This document shows positions 36,248 to 45,487 of a DNA stretch of 64,000 nucleotides, piece after piece. The DNA lies in the NCBI GenBank assembly GCA_017429525.1, contig JAFROT010000048.1, positions 55,063 to 119,062 of the forward strand, in the 5' to 3' direction. Below the pieces are notes generated by a model. That model saw only the letters and a list, made by a program, of their open reading frames with translations, made no database searches and was not told the DNA's origin. The DNA is from Bacteroidaceae bacterium. Its GTDB lineage: Bacteria; Bacteroidota; Bacteroidia; Bacteroidales; Bacteroidaceae. The translations under genes were made by a program, and so were the position numbers. Each line of letters starts with the position of its first letter. Position 1 is the first letter of the stretch.

Positions 36248-36979
36248 ATGAAAAGAAGCTTCACCCTTCTTGCAGCTGCGCTCTGCCTGAGCCTGACTGC
36301 ACATGCCCAACTCAACGTCCAGTTACATTACGACCTGGGTCACGACTTCTATGGTAAGGAGCTTTCCAACCGCCCGCGCGTGACAGCGACCGTTGAGAAT
36401 TTCACCCCCGACCGATGGGGTAGTACGTTCTTCTTTATCGATGCCGACCTGGGCGACAACGTCGTCAAGAGCGCCTATGGCGAGTTCGCTCGCGAACTGC
36501 GCTTCTGGAAAGCTCCCTTCGCCGCCCATCTCGAGATCAACGGAGGTCTCAATGGTGCCACGGGCAGCTTCGACAACTCCTATCTTGTCGGTCCTGCCTG
36601 GAACTGGGCTTCCAAGGACTTCAGCCGAACCTTCTCCGTGCAGCTGATGTACAAGTACCTCTCCCACCGCCATCGCCACGGAGGTACCTCCCATAGCGTA
36701 CAGCTCACCGAGGTCTGGGGTTTGCAGTTCGCGCGTGGCCTGCTCACTTTCTCTGGCTACCTCGACCTTTGGTACGACCGCGGTGTCAGCGGCAACTGGG
36801 TCCTCATGGGCGAACCCCAGTTCTGGGTCAACCTTTGGCATCTGCCCCGCATTGCCGACGATGTCCGCTGGAGCGTAGGTACCGAATGGGAAATCTCCAA
36901 CAACCTCGTTTGGCCTGCCGATGGCATCAACAATCGCTTCTACCTCATCCCGACGTTAGCGATGAAGTGGACGTTCTGA
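36248..36979 (+). CDS. DUF5020 outer-membrane protein
   Basis: 243 residues with a signal peptide (ending LTAHAQ). Beta-rich, with motifs LNVQLHYDLGHDFYG, RWGSTFFFIDADLG and FYLIPTLAMKWTF at the C-terminus, ending in an aromatic. It resembles the DUF5020 family, related to Tsx-like nucleoside channels, so a small outer-membrane channel is likely. Substrate unknown. Single gene, 110 nt after uvrB. Confidence 0.82.
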   Translation: MKRSFTLLAAALCLSLTAHAQLNVQLHYDLGHDFYGKELSNRPRVTATVENFTPDRWGSTFFFIDADLGDNVVKSAYGEFARELRFWKAPFAAHLEINGGLNGATGSFDNSYLVGPAWNWASKDFSRTFSVQLMYKYLSHRHRHGGTSHSVQLTEVWGLQFARGLLTFSGYLDLWYDRGVSGNWVLMGEPQFWVNLWHLPRIADDVRWSVGTEWEISNNLVWPADGINNRFYLIPTLAMKWTF

Positions 36980-37054
36980 TGTCCTTAGCCCCCAATTTAC
37001 TGACGAAAACGCAATTTTTCACTCATTTATACGTTGAAATTGCAAAATAGTTGC

Positions 37055-37062
37055 TACTTTTG
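37055..37062 (+). promoter_or_regulatory. TAnnTTTG -7 box for the nitrilase-iorAB unit
   Basis: TACTTTTG with a TTG at 37034-37036 upstream, giving a leader of about 60 nt to the ATG at 37129. Confidence 0.6.
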
Positions 37063-37128
37063 CATCAGATTTGCGCAGGCAGCCCCCTCTGCCCTTACGG
37101 CAAGCCGCTGCCTGTGCACTTCGAAGTC

Positions 37129-37869
37129 ATGAGAGTAACTGCTTTGCAACGCGACATTGTATGGGCTTCGCCGCAGGAGAACTTGCGGCGGGCGGAGGCT
37201 GCCATGGCTGCGCTCCCGCCAACTGACCTCATCTGCCTGCCCGAGATGTTCGCCACCGGCTTCGGCGCTGCGCCCGAGGATGTGGCCATGGATGCCGATG
37301 GCGGCTTCGTCCTCGAGTGGATGCGCTGCATGGCGCGGCAGCACGACTGTGCCGTGGCCGGTAGCGTGGCCGTCGAACGTCGCAACCGCCTCTACTTCGT
37401 CATGCCCGATGGCTCAGAGCGCCACTACGACAAGCACCACCTCTTTCTCTATGGGGGTGAGCGTGGTTTCGAGGCAGGGCAAGAGCGCGTTGTCGTCGAG
37501 TGGCGCGGTGCGCGCTTTCTCCTCATGGTTTGCTACGACCTTCGCTTCCCCCTCTGGAACCGTTGTCGCGAGGACTACGACGTCGCCCTCTACGTAGCCA
37601 GTTGGCCCACGGCGCGCATCTCGCAGTGGGCTACGTTGCTTCGTGCTCGTGCGATCGAGAACCAGTGCTATGTCGTCGGTGTCAACCGCGTAGGCTCCGA
37701 CCCTGTGTGCGACTATCCGGGCCAGACGGCTATTATCCATCCCTTCGGCCACGATATTGCAGCCTGTCCGACGGCTGATGAGGCTGTCATCTCGGCCGAA
37801 CTTGACATGGAGGCCCTCCGTCATTTCCGTGACAAGTTCCCCGTGCTCCGGGAGCGCGATGTAAAATGA
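37129..37869 (+). CDS. Carbon-nitrogen hydrolase, omega-amidase-like
   Basis: 246 residues from MRVTALQRDIVW (37129). The nitrilase catalytic triad is visible: Glu in CLPEMFATGF, Lys in YDKHHLF and Cys in MVCYDLRFP. The short form without extra domains, plus CYDLRFP, resembles omega-amidases (YafV/Nit2), which hydrolyse alpha-ketoglutaramate and similar keto-acid amides made by glutamine transaminases. Next to iorAB and an aminotransferase this fits removal of the product of glutamine-dependent transamination of aryl-pyruvates; that link is inference. Its stop overlaps an in-frame ATG of the iorA frame. Confidence 0.87.
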   Translation: MRVTALQRDIVWASPQENLRRAEAAMAALPPTDLICLPEMFATGFGAAPEDVAMDADGGFVLEWMRCMARQHDCAVAGSVAVERRNRLYFVMPDGSERHYDKHHLFLYGGERGFEAGQERVVVEWRGARFLLMVCYDLRFPLWNRCREDYDVALYVASWPTARISQWATLLRARAIENQCYVVGVNRVGSDPVCDYPGQTAIIHPFGHDIAACPTADEAVISAELDMEALRHFRDKFPVLRERDVK

Positions 37870-37955
37870 AAGGTGGTCAGCGAAACATTAGTCGCCAGAC
37901 TTCTGATGGTAGCGCCCCTTTTTCTTCCGTTTACGTTCAATATAATCTGAATATG

Positions 37956-39608
37956 ATGAAACAACTCTTACTGGGCGACGAGGCCATAGCCTTAGGCGCC
38001 ATCCACGCAGGTCTCTCGGGTGTCTATGCCTACCCGGGCACTCCGTCCACAGAGATCACAGAGTTCATTCAGGGCAACGCCCTGGCCCGCGAGCGTGGCC
38101 TCCACTCACGCTGGTGTACCAACGAGAAGACGGCTATGGAGGCCGCCCTCGGCATGTCGTTCATGGGCAAGCGAGCCCTCGTCTGTATGAAGCATGTAGG
38201 TCTCAACGTCTGTGCCGACCCCTTCGTCAACAGCGCCATGACGGGTGTGGGCGGAGGCGTCGTAGTGCTCGTGGCCGACGACCCTTCTATGCATTCCAGC
38301 CAGGACGAGCAGGACTCACGCCACTATGGTCGCTTCGCCATGATTCCCACCTTCGAGCCGTCGTCCCAACAGGAAGCCTACGACATGATGGCTGTGGCCT
38401 TCGACTACAGCGAGCGCCAGTGTCTGCCCGTGCTCATGCGCGTCACCACCCGCATGGCCCACTCCCGTGCCGTCGTTGAGGTGGCCGACGAGGCTCGTCC
38501 CGAGAACGCTATCAATTACGATGCCCAGGCAGCCAACTGGGTCCTCCTGCCCGCTAATGCCCGACGACGCAACGACATCGTCTGCGCCCAGCAGCCGCAG
38601 CTCGAGGCCGATGCCGCCGTTTCGCCCTATAATGTCCTCACCGATGCGCCCGACCATTCGCTCGGCATCATCGCGAGCGGCATCGCTTACAACTATGTCT
38701 GCGAGTGCTTTGCCGATGGTTGCCCCTATCCGCTTCTCAAGATCTCGCAATACCCGCTGCCCAAGACGCTGGTGCGCCGACTTCTGGACGCCTGCCAGCG
38801 CGTTATTGTCGTCGAAGAGGGTCAGCCCTTCATTGAAGAGCAGGTGCGTGGCGTTGCCGAGAGCCGTCACATCCTGGGCCGACTCACAGGCGAGCTTCCC
38901 CGCACGGGCGAGCTCACGCCCGATTGCGTCGCCAAAGCGCTCAAGGCACAATTGGCAATCAACGATGGGCAATGCGCCGACACCAAGGACAGTCATGCTC
39001 ATGCTCCCTTGTCCATAGAAAACAAGCCGCTAGTCGTCCCTCGTCCGCCTGCCCTCTGCCAGGGATGTGGTCATCGCGATGTCTACACGGCCCTCAATCA
39101 GGTCCTGCAGGAGTACGACCACGCCCGTGTCTTTGGCGACATCGGCTGCTACACCCTCGGCTTCCTGCCCCCCTATCGTGCCATCCATTCGTGCGTCGAT
39201 ATGGGCGCCAGCATCACCATGGCCAAAGGCGCTGCCGACGCGGGTCAGTGGCCCGCTGTAGCCATCATCGGCGACAGCACCTTCACTCATTCTGGCATGA
39301 CCGGACTCCTTGATGCCATCAACGAGAATGCCGACATCACCGTCATCATCTCCGACAACCTCACCACAGCCATGACAGGCGGTCAGGATTCAGCTGGCAC
39401 CAACAAGTTCGAAGCAATCTGCCGTGGCCTCGGCGTGCCCGACGAACACCTCCACGTGGTCGTTCCTCTGCCCAAGAACATGCCTGAGATCACGCGTATC
39501 ATCCGCGAGGAAATCAACTACCATGGCGTCTCCGTCATCATTCCCCGTCGCGAGTGCATCCAGACTTTCAAGCGCCACGCCAAGGAAAAGAAGAATAGTA
39601 AACAGTAA
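37956..39608 (+). CDS. iorA: Indolepyruvate:ferredoxin oxidoreductase, alpha subunit
   Basis: 550 residues from MKQLLLGDEAIALG; an in-frame ATG at 37866 overlapping the previous stop would add 30. The N-terminal pyrimidine-binding domain has AYPGTPSTEITEF, the C-terminal TPP domain has CQGCGHRDVYTAL, DIGCYTLGF and GDSTFTHSGMTGL (GDS...N metal site). The enzyme oxidatively decarboxylates aryl-pyruvates to aryl-acetyl-CoA with reduction of ferredoxin. The C-terminal CxxCxxC ferredoxin domain of archaeal IorA is absent: the protein ends in a Lys-rich tail. iorB follows after 15 nt. Confidence 0.92.
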   Translation: MKQLLLGDEAIALGAIHAGLSGVYAYPGTPSTEITEFIQGNALARERGLHSRWCTNEKTAMEAALGMSFMGKRALVCMKHVGLNVCADPFVNSAMTGVGGGVVVLVADDPSMHSSQDEQDSRHYGRFAMIPTFEPSSQQEAYDMMAVAFDYSERQCLPVLMRVTTRMAHSRAVVEVADEARPENAINYDAQAANWVLLPANARRRNDIVCAQQPQLEADAAVSPYNVLTDAPDHSLGIIASGIAYNYVCECFADGCPYPLLKISQYPLPKTLVRRLLDACQRVIVVEEGQPFIEEQVRGVAESRHILGRLTGELPRTGELTPDCVAKALKAQLAINDGQCADTKDSHAHAPLSIENKPLVVPRPPALCQGCGHRDVYTALNQVLQEYDHARVFGDIGCYTLGFLPPYRAIHSCVDMGASITMAKGAADAGQWPAVAIIGDSTFTHSGMTGLLDAINENADITVIISDNLTTAMTGGQDSAGTNKFEAICRGLGVPDEHLHVVVPLPKNMPEITRIIREEINYHGVSVIIPRRECIQTFKRHAKEKKNSKQ

Positions 39609-39623
39609 ATGGTTAAATTGTAA

Positions 39624-40193
39624 ATGAAAGTTGATATTATTCTCTGCGGCGTGGGAGGACAAGGCATCCTCTCTATCGCCACCATCATCGGCGAGGCAGC
39701 CATGAACGAGAACCTCTATATCAAGCAGGCCGAGGTCCACGGCATGAGCCAGCGCGGCGGCGACGTACAGTCCAACCTGCGTATCTCCAGCAGTCCTATC
39801 GCCAGCGACCTTATCCCCCGCGGCAAGGCCGACGTCATCATCTCCATGGAGCCCATGGAAGCCCTGCGCTACGCCCCCTGTCTCGCCCCCGACGGCTGGG
39901 TCATCACCTCCAGCGTGCCCTTCGTCAACATCCCCAACTATCCCGATGTCGACAGCCTTCATCAGGCCCTTGCTGAGTTGCCGCATGTCGTCAGTCTTGA
40001 CATTGAGCAGTTGGCCAAGGACGCTGCCATCCCTCGTTCTGCCAATATGATTCTTCTCGGTGCCGCCCAGCGTGCGCTCGGCATTGATTTCGATAAGCTC
40101 TGCGATGCCGTCCGTCGCGTATTCGCTCGTAAGGGCGATGCCGTTGTCGAGGCCAACCTCCGAGCCCTCGCCATAGGACGAGATGCCCGCTGA
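39624..40193 (+). CDS. iorB: Indolepyruvate:ferredoxin oxidoreductase, beta subunit
   Basis: 189 residues, the gamma-domain-type subunit of 2-oxoacid:ferredoxin oxidoreductases. Motifs: DIILCGVGGQGILSIATIIG, AEVHGMSQRGGDVQSNLR and IISMEPMEALRY. It pairs with IorA to form the active enzyme. A terminator-like hairpin follows at 40249. Confidence 0.93.
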   Translation: MKVDIILCGVGGQGILSIATIIGEAAMNENLYIKQAEVHGMSQRGGDVQSNLRISSSPIASDLIPRGKADVIISMEPMEALRYAPCLAPDGWVITSSVPFVNIPNYPDVDSLHQALAELPHVVSLDIEQLAKDAAIPRSANMILLGAAQRALGIDFDKLCDAVRRVFARKGDAVVEANLRALAIGRDAR

Positions 40194-40248
40194 GCTGTCC
40201 TGTAGCACCGACTGGCTTCCCTCCCTGTCGTCAGCCGTACTCCGTATG

Positions 40249-40286
40249 CCCCTGTTGCCATTCCGTATGGTAGCAGGGGTTTCTTT
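40249..40286 (+). terminator. Terminator after iorB
   Basis: CCCCTGTTGCCAT (40249-40261) pairs with ATGGTAGCAGGGG (40267-40279) with two wobble or mismatch positions, then TTTCTTTG. Confidence 0.65.
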
Positions 40287-40433
40287 GTGCTTATGTTTTT
40301 TTGCATACATACAGTCGAGCTCGCCCAGTTGACTTGTTATTGTCTGTTTGTCGAACTGACGATAGCGCTGTAGCGAACGGCCGTGTCAGGAGATTGTTCA
40401 GGAAGAAACGAAGACGTCATGAGGTCGACTTCG

Positions 40434-40584
40434 TTATTCGGTCGCGACCGAATAACGGATACATACGGTCGCGCAGGTTGATACATATGGTCGCGCAGGC
40501 CGATGCGAACGGTCGCGCAGGCCGATACGTATGGACGCGTAGGCCGATACATATGGACGCGCAGGCCGATGCGAATAGAAACGG
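40434..40584. repeat. 22-bp palindrome followed by a 22-bp tandem repeat array
   Basis: 40434-40455 is a perfect 22-bp palindrome (TTATTCGGTCG and its complement). From 40458 five 22-bp units follow, consensus GATACATATGGTCGCGCAGG plus CC: 40458, 40480, 40502, 40524 and 40546, then a partial at 40568. Units differ by a few bases. No gene is seen in the 550-nt gap. Confidence 0.9.
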
Positions 40585-40707
40585 TTCTTGAGGCGCATCG
40601 TGAAGGATGGTGCTGCAAATAGATGCTGACGGCAAGATAGATGAGGGTTATTTCGGCGTTTTGTGCAATTTCTTTGCATTTTGTTCGTCTATATGGTATA
40701 AAAGATA

Positions 40708-40715
40708 TAACTTTG
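40708..40715 (+). promoter_or_regulatory. TAnnTTTG -7 box for the aminotransferase
   Basis: TAACTTTG, 28 nt upstream of the ATG at 40744. Confidence 0.6.
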
Positions 40716-40743
40716 CAGTCGATTTAACCAAAACGATAATAAA

Positions 40744-42066
40744 ATGAAAGATAGCACAGTGACGCCTATTGCACGTGAGGTGGTTGATAACCTGATTGCA
40801 CAGTTGGGCATTCAGGACTTCGCCAAAGCTACAATACGTGAGGTCAAGCAGGTGGCTGCCATGGCCGAACGTCAGAGTGGCGTAGAGTTTATCAAGATGG
40901 AGATGGGCATCCCCGGTCTGCCCGCCGCACGCGTGGGCGTGGAGGCTCAGGTGAAGGCGCTGGAGGCAGGCATAGCTCATTCCTATCCCGACATACAGGG
41001 CCTGCCGGAGTTGAAGCGCGAGGCCTCACGGTTCGTGAAGGCATTCATCGGCGTGGACATCGCGCCCGAAGGTTGTGTGCCCGTCAGCGGAAGCATGCAA
41101 GGCACGTTTGCCTCCTTCCTGACCTGCTCGCAGGCCGACCGCCATCGGGATACGGTGCTGTTCATCGACCCTGGTTTCCCCGTGCAGAAGATGCAGTTGC
41201 AGGTGCAGGGCGTCCGCTATGAGACATTCGATGTCTACGACTATCGCGGCCCGCGACTCCGCGACAAGCTGGAGAGCTATCTGAAGCAAGGACGCATCTG
41301 CGCCATCGTCTACAGCAACCCCAACAATCCCGCCTGGATCTGCCTGACAGAGGAGGAGTTGCAAGTGATAGGCGAGCTGGCCACGCAGTACGATGCCATC
41401 GTGATGGAGGACTTGGCTTACTTCGCCATGGACTTCCGCGAGGATCTCAGCGTGCCTTTCGAACCGCCTTACCAGCCTACGGTGGCACGCTATACGGACA
41501 ACTATCTGCTGCTCATCAGCGGTTCGAAGGCATTCTCTTATGCAGGCGAGCGCATCGGCGTGGTTTGCATCAGCGATGCGCTGTTCCACCGTCACTACGA
41601 CGACCTCTGTGCGCGCTACGAGGGTCTGCCCTTCGGCCTCGTCTTCTCGACGCGAATGTTGTACGCCCTCTCGTCGGGCACCAGCCATTCGGCGCAGTAC
41701 GCGTTGGCTGCCATGTTCCGGGCTGCCACCGACGGCGAATACCACTTCCGCGACGAGGTGAAAGTCTATGGTGAGCGTGCCCACAAGCTGAAAGAAATCT
41801 TCCTGCGCCATGGCTTCCACATCGTTTACGACCGCGATCTTGACCGTCCCGTGGCCGACGGATTCTACTTCACCATCGGCTACCGCGATATGACCAGCGG
41901 CGAGCTCGCGCGCGAACTTATGTATTATGGCGTCTCGGCCATCTGCCTCGTCACAACGGGCTCACATCAGGAGGGGCTCCGCGTCTGTACGTCCTTCATC
42001 GAGGATCATCAGTACGACGAACTCGACCGCCGCATGACGATCTTCGAGAAGAACAATGCACGCTAA
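40744..42066 (+). CDS. PLP-dependent class I/II aminotransferase
   Basis: 440 residues. Fold-type I features: SYPDIQGLPELKREAS, SNPNNPAW, the Asp in MEDLAYFAMD and the Schiff-base lysine in SGSKAFSYAGERIG (about residue 262), with Arg near the C-terminus (EGLRVCTSF) for the carboxylate. The Tyr/Phe-rich active-site loops and the location between iorAB and the porin/symporter genes suggest an aromatic or branched-chain amino acid substrate, feeding keto acids to IorAB; substrate is inferred. A G/C-rich hairpin follows. Confidence 0.88.
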   Translation: MKDSTVTPIAREVVDNLIAQLGIQDFAKATIREVKQVAAMAERQSGVEFIKMEMGIPGLPAARVGVEAQVKALEAGIAHSYPDIQGLPELKREASRFVKAFIGVDIAPEGCVPVSGSMQGTFASFLTCSQADRHRDTVLFIDPGFPVQKMQLQVQGVRYETFDVYDYRGPRLRDKLESYLKQGRICAIVYSNPNNPAWICLTEEELQVIGELATQYDAIVMEDLAYFAMDFREDLSVPFEPPYQPTVARYTDNYLLLISGSKAFSYAGERIGVVCISDALFHRHYDDLCARYEGLPFGLVFSTRMLYALSSGTSHSAQYALAAMFRAATDGEYHFRDEVKVYGERAHKLKEIFLRHGFHIVYDRDLDRPVADGFYFTIGYRDMTSGELARELMYYGVSAICLVTTGSHQEGLRVCTSFIEDHQYDELDRRMTIFEKNNAR

Positions 42067-42075
42067 GCATTGAAG

Positions 42076-42125
42076 CACGGAGGCGCAGAGCATAAACGAG
42101 AGCTTTGCCTCGCTGCGTCTCCGTG
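42076..42125 (+). promoter_or_regulatory. Stable hairpin between aminotransferase and porin
   Basis: CACGGAGGCGCAG (42076-42088) pairs with CTGCGTCTCCGTG (42113-42125) with a single G-U wobble. No T-tract follows, so attenuation, mRNA end protection or processing are possible. Confidence 0.55.
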
Positions 42126-42198
42126 TCCTACAAGCGACCTTTCCCTTATCAGGCTTTTCATTACGTTTATTCTTCCTATTTCTTACAACTCAAACCAA

Positions 42199-43281
42199 AT
42201 GAAACAAAGAACGTTTTTCGCTAAGGCGACGCTGGCGGTGGCACTGGCCATCTTCAGCAGCACGGCGGCCATGGGACAACAACCGACGGCTGCACCTCAG
42301 ACTGCTACCGACTGGAAGCAAGAACTAATCAGCCGGATCCAAATCCATGGCTATGCACAAGGTGGCTATACCCTCAGTCACCGCGATGGGCAGACCACCA
42401 ACACTTTCGACATCAAGCGCGTACTCTTCTGGGCTAACGCCCGCATCACCGACCGCTGGTCGTTTCTCTTCATGCACGACTTCTCGAGTGTCGTACAGGA
42501 ATTCTACACCGACTACCGTCTGACCAAGAACAAGGCTTTGACCATCCGCCTGGGTCAGTTCAAGAACGGGCTGTCACTCGAGAATCCCCTCTCCCCAACC
42601 TCTATGGAAGCCATTGACGTCTACTCCGAGGCCGTCACGTTCCTGACGGGCTGCGGCAGCGACCCGTTACTCGGCGTGCAATATGGTCGCGACCTTGGCC
42701 TCTCGCTCTACGGCCAGACCAACGACGGGCACCTGCGCTATGAACTGCAAGTGATGAATGGGCAGGGAATCAATCGCAAGGACGGCAACAATACCAAGGA
42801 CTTTATCGGCCGACTGGAGTATAGCCCTGTCGAGGAGCTTCGTCTTGTGGCTACAGGGCAGGTAGGACGCGGCCATGCCGTCGCGGCCTCGCTCTACAAC
42901 CCCGACATCCAGGCAGGCGACAACTATAAGCGCAACCGTTGGACGGTTGGTGCCTACTATAAGTCGAAGGCTTTCAGCGTCCACGGCGAATACCTCGAGG
43001 GCTATGACGGCAAGGCTGTCAGCCGAGGGGCCTATCTCACGGGTGCTGTTCCGTTGGGCACGCCCAAAGTGGAGTTCGTGGGGAGCTACGACTTCTTTAA
43101 TTTCAACACGTCTTTAGGGCTTGACCAGCACAAAGCTATAGCGGGTCTGCAGTACTGGTTCTATGGCAAATGCCGTCTACAGCTGCAGTATGTCTACAAG
43201 AGCGCATACGTCGCCGGTGGCCAATTCATCCACGGCGCCAATCACGCCCTGATGTGCCAGATGCAGGTGAGGTTTAATTAA
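42199..43281 (+). CDS. Phosphate-selective porin O/P-type outer-membrane porin
   Basis: 360 residues from MKQRTFFAKATLAVALAIF (42199), signal peptide ending AAMGQ. Beta-barrel features of the OprP/OprO family: GYAQGGYTLSHRDGQTTNTF, FDIKRVLFWANARITDRW, KALTIRLGQFKNGLSLENPL and a C-terminal MQVRFN. It should form a trimeric anion-preferring pore. Just 12 nt precede the Na+ symporter gene, so the two likely supply one solute across both membranes. Confidence 0.88.
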   Translation: MKQRTFFAKATLAVALAIFSSTAAMGQQPTAAPQTATDWKQELISRIQIHGYAQGGYTLSHRDGQTTNTFDIKRVLFWANARITDRWSFLFMHDFSSVVQEFYTDYRLTKNKALTIRLGQFKNGLSLENPLSPTSMEAIDVYSEAVTFLTGCGSDPLLGVQYGRDLGLSLYGQTNDGHLRYELQVMNGQGINRKDGNNTKDFIGRLEYSPVEELRLVATGQVGRGHAVAASLYNPDIQAGDNYKRNRWTVGAYYKSKAFSVHGEYLEGYDGKAVSRGAYLTGAVPLGTPKVEFVGSYDFFNFNTSLGLDQHKAIAGLQYWFYGKCRLQLQYVYKSAYVAGGQFIHGANHALMCQMQVRFN

Positions 43282-43293
43282 ATTGTAAAGAAG

Positions 43294-44817
43294 ATGTTCA
43301 TCAAAGTTATCCTGACCATCATCTTCCTGGTCGTGATGGTAGGCGTGGGAATCTATTCCCGCAAGCAGGCCAGCTCGGTCGACGGCTTCGTGCTGGGCGG
43401 CCGCTCCGTAGGTCCTTGGTTGACGGCTTTTGCCTACGGCACTTCCTATTTCTCGGCTGTCGTCTTTGTAGGCTATGCCGGTCAGTTCGGATGGAAATAC
43501 GGCCTTTCAGCTACATGGATTGGCGTGGGCAATGCCGTCATAGGCTCGCTGTTGGCATGGCTCCTGCTGGGCCGCCGTACCAAGCTGATGACGCAGCACA
43601 TAGAGAGCCGGACGATGCCTGATTTCTTCGGCACTCGCTACGAGAGTCAGCAGCTACGCGTCGTGGCCTCGGTCATCGCTTTCGTCTTCCTGATCCCTTA
43701 CACCGCAGGCGTCTACAAGGGCATCTCTACACTCTTCGAGATGGGCTTCGGCATCCCCTACGAATACTGCGTCGTAGCCATGGCGGCGTTCACGGCGGTT
43801 TATGTCATCTTCGGTGGTTACAAGGCCACGGCGATGAACGACTTCATCCAGGGCATCATCATGCTGTTTGGCATCGTCACCGTCATCGCTGCTGTGCTGA
43901 ATGCACAGGGTGGCTTCACAGCAGCTGTGGAGAAACTGGCCCATTTGCCCTCCGATGCCGACCCGTCGGTCAATGGTGGCTTCGCCTCGTGGCTGGGTCC
44001 CGATCCGTGGGGACTGCTGGGCGTGGTCATCCTGACCTCGCTTGGCACCATGGGCTTACCGCAGATGGTAGGTAAATTCTACTCGATTACCGATGAGAAA
44101 GCCATACGCCGCGGCACAATCATCAGCACCGTATTCGCCTTCATCGTGGCGGGTGGCTGCTACTTCCTCGGTGGCTTCGGGCGGCTATACGACCCCGTTA
44201 TCGCGTCCAACGGGAAGATAGCCTTCGACTCTATCGTTCCCGCCATGCTGGTGACGCTTCCCGATGCCCTCATCGCCCTCGTCGTGCTGCTTGTGCTATC
44301 GGCCTCGATGTCTACGTTGGCCTCGCTCGTACTGACCAGCTCCAGCACGATGACCCTCGACCTCATCTATCGCGACAAGAAAGCCCTTCCGGGCGAAGTG
44401 GAAGAGGGTAGTATCGACGATACCGTCTCAGAGAAAGTGGAGCGTCGCAAGGTTGTCGTGATGCGTGTGCTGATTGTTTTCTTCATCGTGATCTCTCTGA
44501 TGATTGCCTTGAACCCGCCCACCTTCATAGCCCAATTGATGGGTATCTCGTGGGGGGCGCTGGCCGGCGCTTTCCTGGCTCCTTTCATGCTGGGCTTGTA
44601 TTGGCGTGGTGTCACGCCCGCGGCGGTCTGGGCTTGCTTCATCTGGGGCGTAGGGCTGACGGTGGTCAATATGCTTCTGGACAATCCAATCAACCCCATC
44701 AATTGCGGCGCTATTGCCATGGTGGGCGGTTTCCCCATCGTCTGGTTGGTGAGTCTGGTCACGCGCAAGCTGCCTAAGGCAGACGTCGACCGCATGTTTG
44801 CATGCTATAAGAAATAA
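43294..44817 (+). CDS. Sodium:solute symporter (SSS family)
   Basis: 507 residues with about 13 membrane segments. Family motifs: GVGIYSRKQASSVDGFVLGGRSVGP-type N-terminus, FAYGTSYFSAVVFVGYAG around helix 2, YVIFGGYKATAMNDFIQGIIM (the conserved sodium-symporter signature) and GTMGLPQMVGKFYSITDEKA. It couples Na+ entry to uptake of a small organic solute. PutP- and PanF-like transporters share these features, so substrate is open; the context of aryl-acid genes makes an amino or aryl acid plausible. Confidence 0.9.
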   Translation: MFIKVILTIIFLVVMVGVGIYSRKQASSVDGFVLGGRSVGPWLTAFAYGTSYFSAVVFVGYAGQFGWKYGLSATWIGVGNAVIGSLLAWLLLGRRTKLMTQHIESRTMPDFFGTRYESQQLRVVASVIAFVFLIPYTAGVYKGISTLFEMGFGIPYEYCVVAMAAFTAVYVIFGGYKATAMNDFIQGIIMLFGIVTVIAAVLNAQGGFTAAVEKLAHLPSDADPSVNGGFASWLGPDPWGLLGVVILTSLGTMGLPQMVGKFYSITDEKAIRRGTIISTVFAFIVAGGCYFLGGFGRLYDPVIASNGKIAFDSIVPAMLVTLPDALIALVVLLVLSASMSTLASLVLTSSSTMTLDLIYRDKKALPGEVEEGSIDDTVSEKVERRKVVVMRVLIVFFIVISLMIALNPPTFIAQLMGISWGALAGAFLAPFMLGLYWRGVTPAAVWACFIWGVGLTVVNMLLDNPINPINCGAIAMVGGFPIVWLVSLVTRKLPKADVDRMFACYKK

Positions 44818-44853
44818 CCGAGAAAACAGAACTTAATCATAACCCAAGAAACA

Positions 44854-45483
44854 ATGAACAGAATCATGATTATGGCTGTGGGAGCGTTGATGAGCCTCGT
44901 AGTCAATGCACAAGAAGTCATCAAACTGCCAGCCCCCGAACGCACAGCCACCACGGTGAGTGTTATGGACGCGTTGGCTCAGCGTCAGTCGGTGCGTAGC
45001 TTCTCGTCGCGCGAACTCAGCGACGAGCAGTTGTCGTTGCTGCTGTGGGCTGCCAACGGCGTCAATCGCAAGGATGGCCGGCTGACCGCTCCTACGGCGA
45101 TGAACCGACAGGATATCCAGCTCTACGTATGTCGCAAGGACGGAGCCTACAGCTACGATGCTCGTAGCCACTCGCTCACGCGCGTCACTCGCGAGGACCT
45201 TCGCCCTGCCGTGGCTGGTGACCGTCAGCCGTTCGTGTTGGATGCCCCCATTTGCCTGGTCATCGTCAGCGATCAGCGCAAGTTCGGTCAGCGCCCTTCA
45301 CGCGATTTCAGCTGTATAGATGCTGGCTACGTCTCGCAGAACATCTATCTCGCAGCGACCGCAATGGGCCTGGGTACCGTAGCGCGTGCAATGATGGACA
45401 AGGAGCGAGTCGTCAAGGGACTTGGCCTGGTAGAGGAGCAACTGCTGTTGCTGAATCATCCTGTCGGTTACGTCAAGGAATGA
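44854..45483 (+). CDS. Exported nitroreductase-family flavoprotein
   Basis: 209 residues with a likely signal peptide (MNRIMIMAVGALMSLVVNAQ). The FMN-binding nitroreductase fold is seen in ALAQRQSVRSFSSRELSDEQLSLLLWAANGVNR, DRQPFVLDAPICLVIV and the C-terminal AATAMGLGTVARAM. It is related to SagB/ThcOx-type oxidoreductases. A signal peptide is unusual for this family and suggests periplasmic reduction of an unknown compound. It lies 36 nt after the symporter and 4 nt before the thioesterase. Confidence 0.82.
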   Translation: MNRIMIMAVGALMSLVVNAQEVIKLPAPERTATTVSVMDALAQRQSVRSFSSRELSDEQLSLLLWAANGVNRKDGRLTAPTAMNRQDIQLYVCRKDGAYSYDARSHSLTRVTREDLRPAVAGDRQPFVLDAPICLVIVSDQRKFGQRPSRDFSCIDAGYVSQNIYLAATAMGLGTVARAMMDKERVVKGLGLVEEQLLLLNHPVGYVKE

Positions 45484-45487
45484 TGCA

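Noticed and set aside
40458-40584. CRISPR-like array
   Set aside because: Units are directly adjacent with no spacers, and no cas genes are near; it is a minisatellite.
40194-40743. tRNA or small protein gene in the gap
   Set aside because: No cloverleaf, no GGTTCRA loop and no plausible coding frame; only a terminator, a palindrome, the repeats and a promoter were seen.
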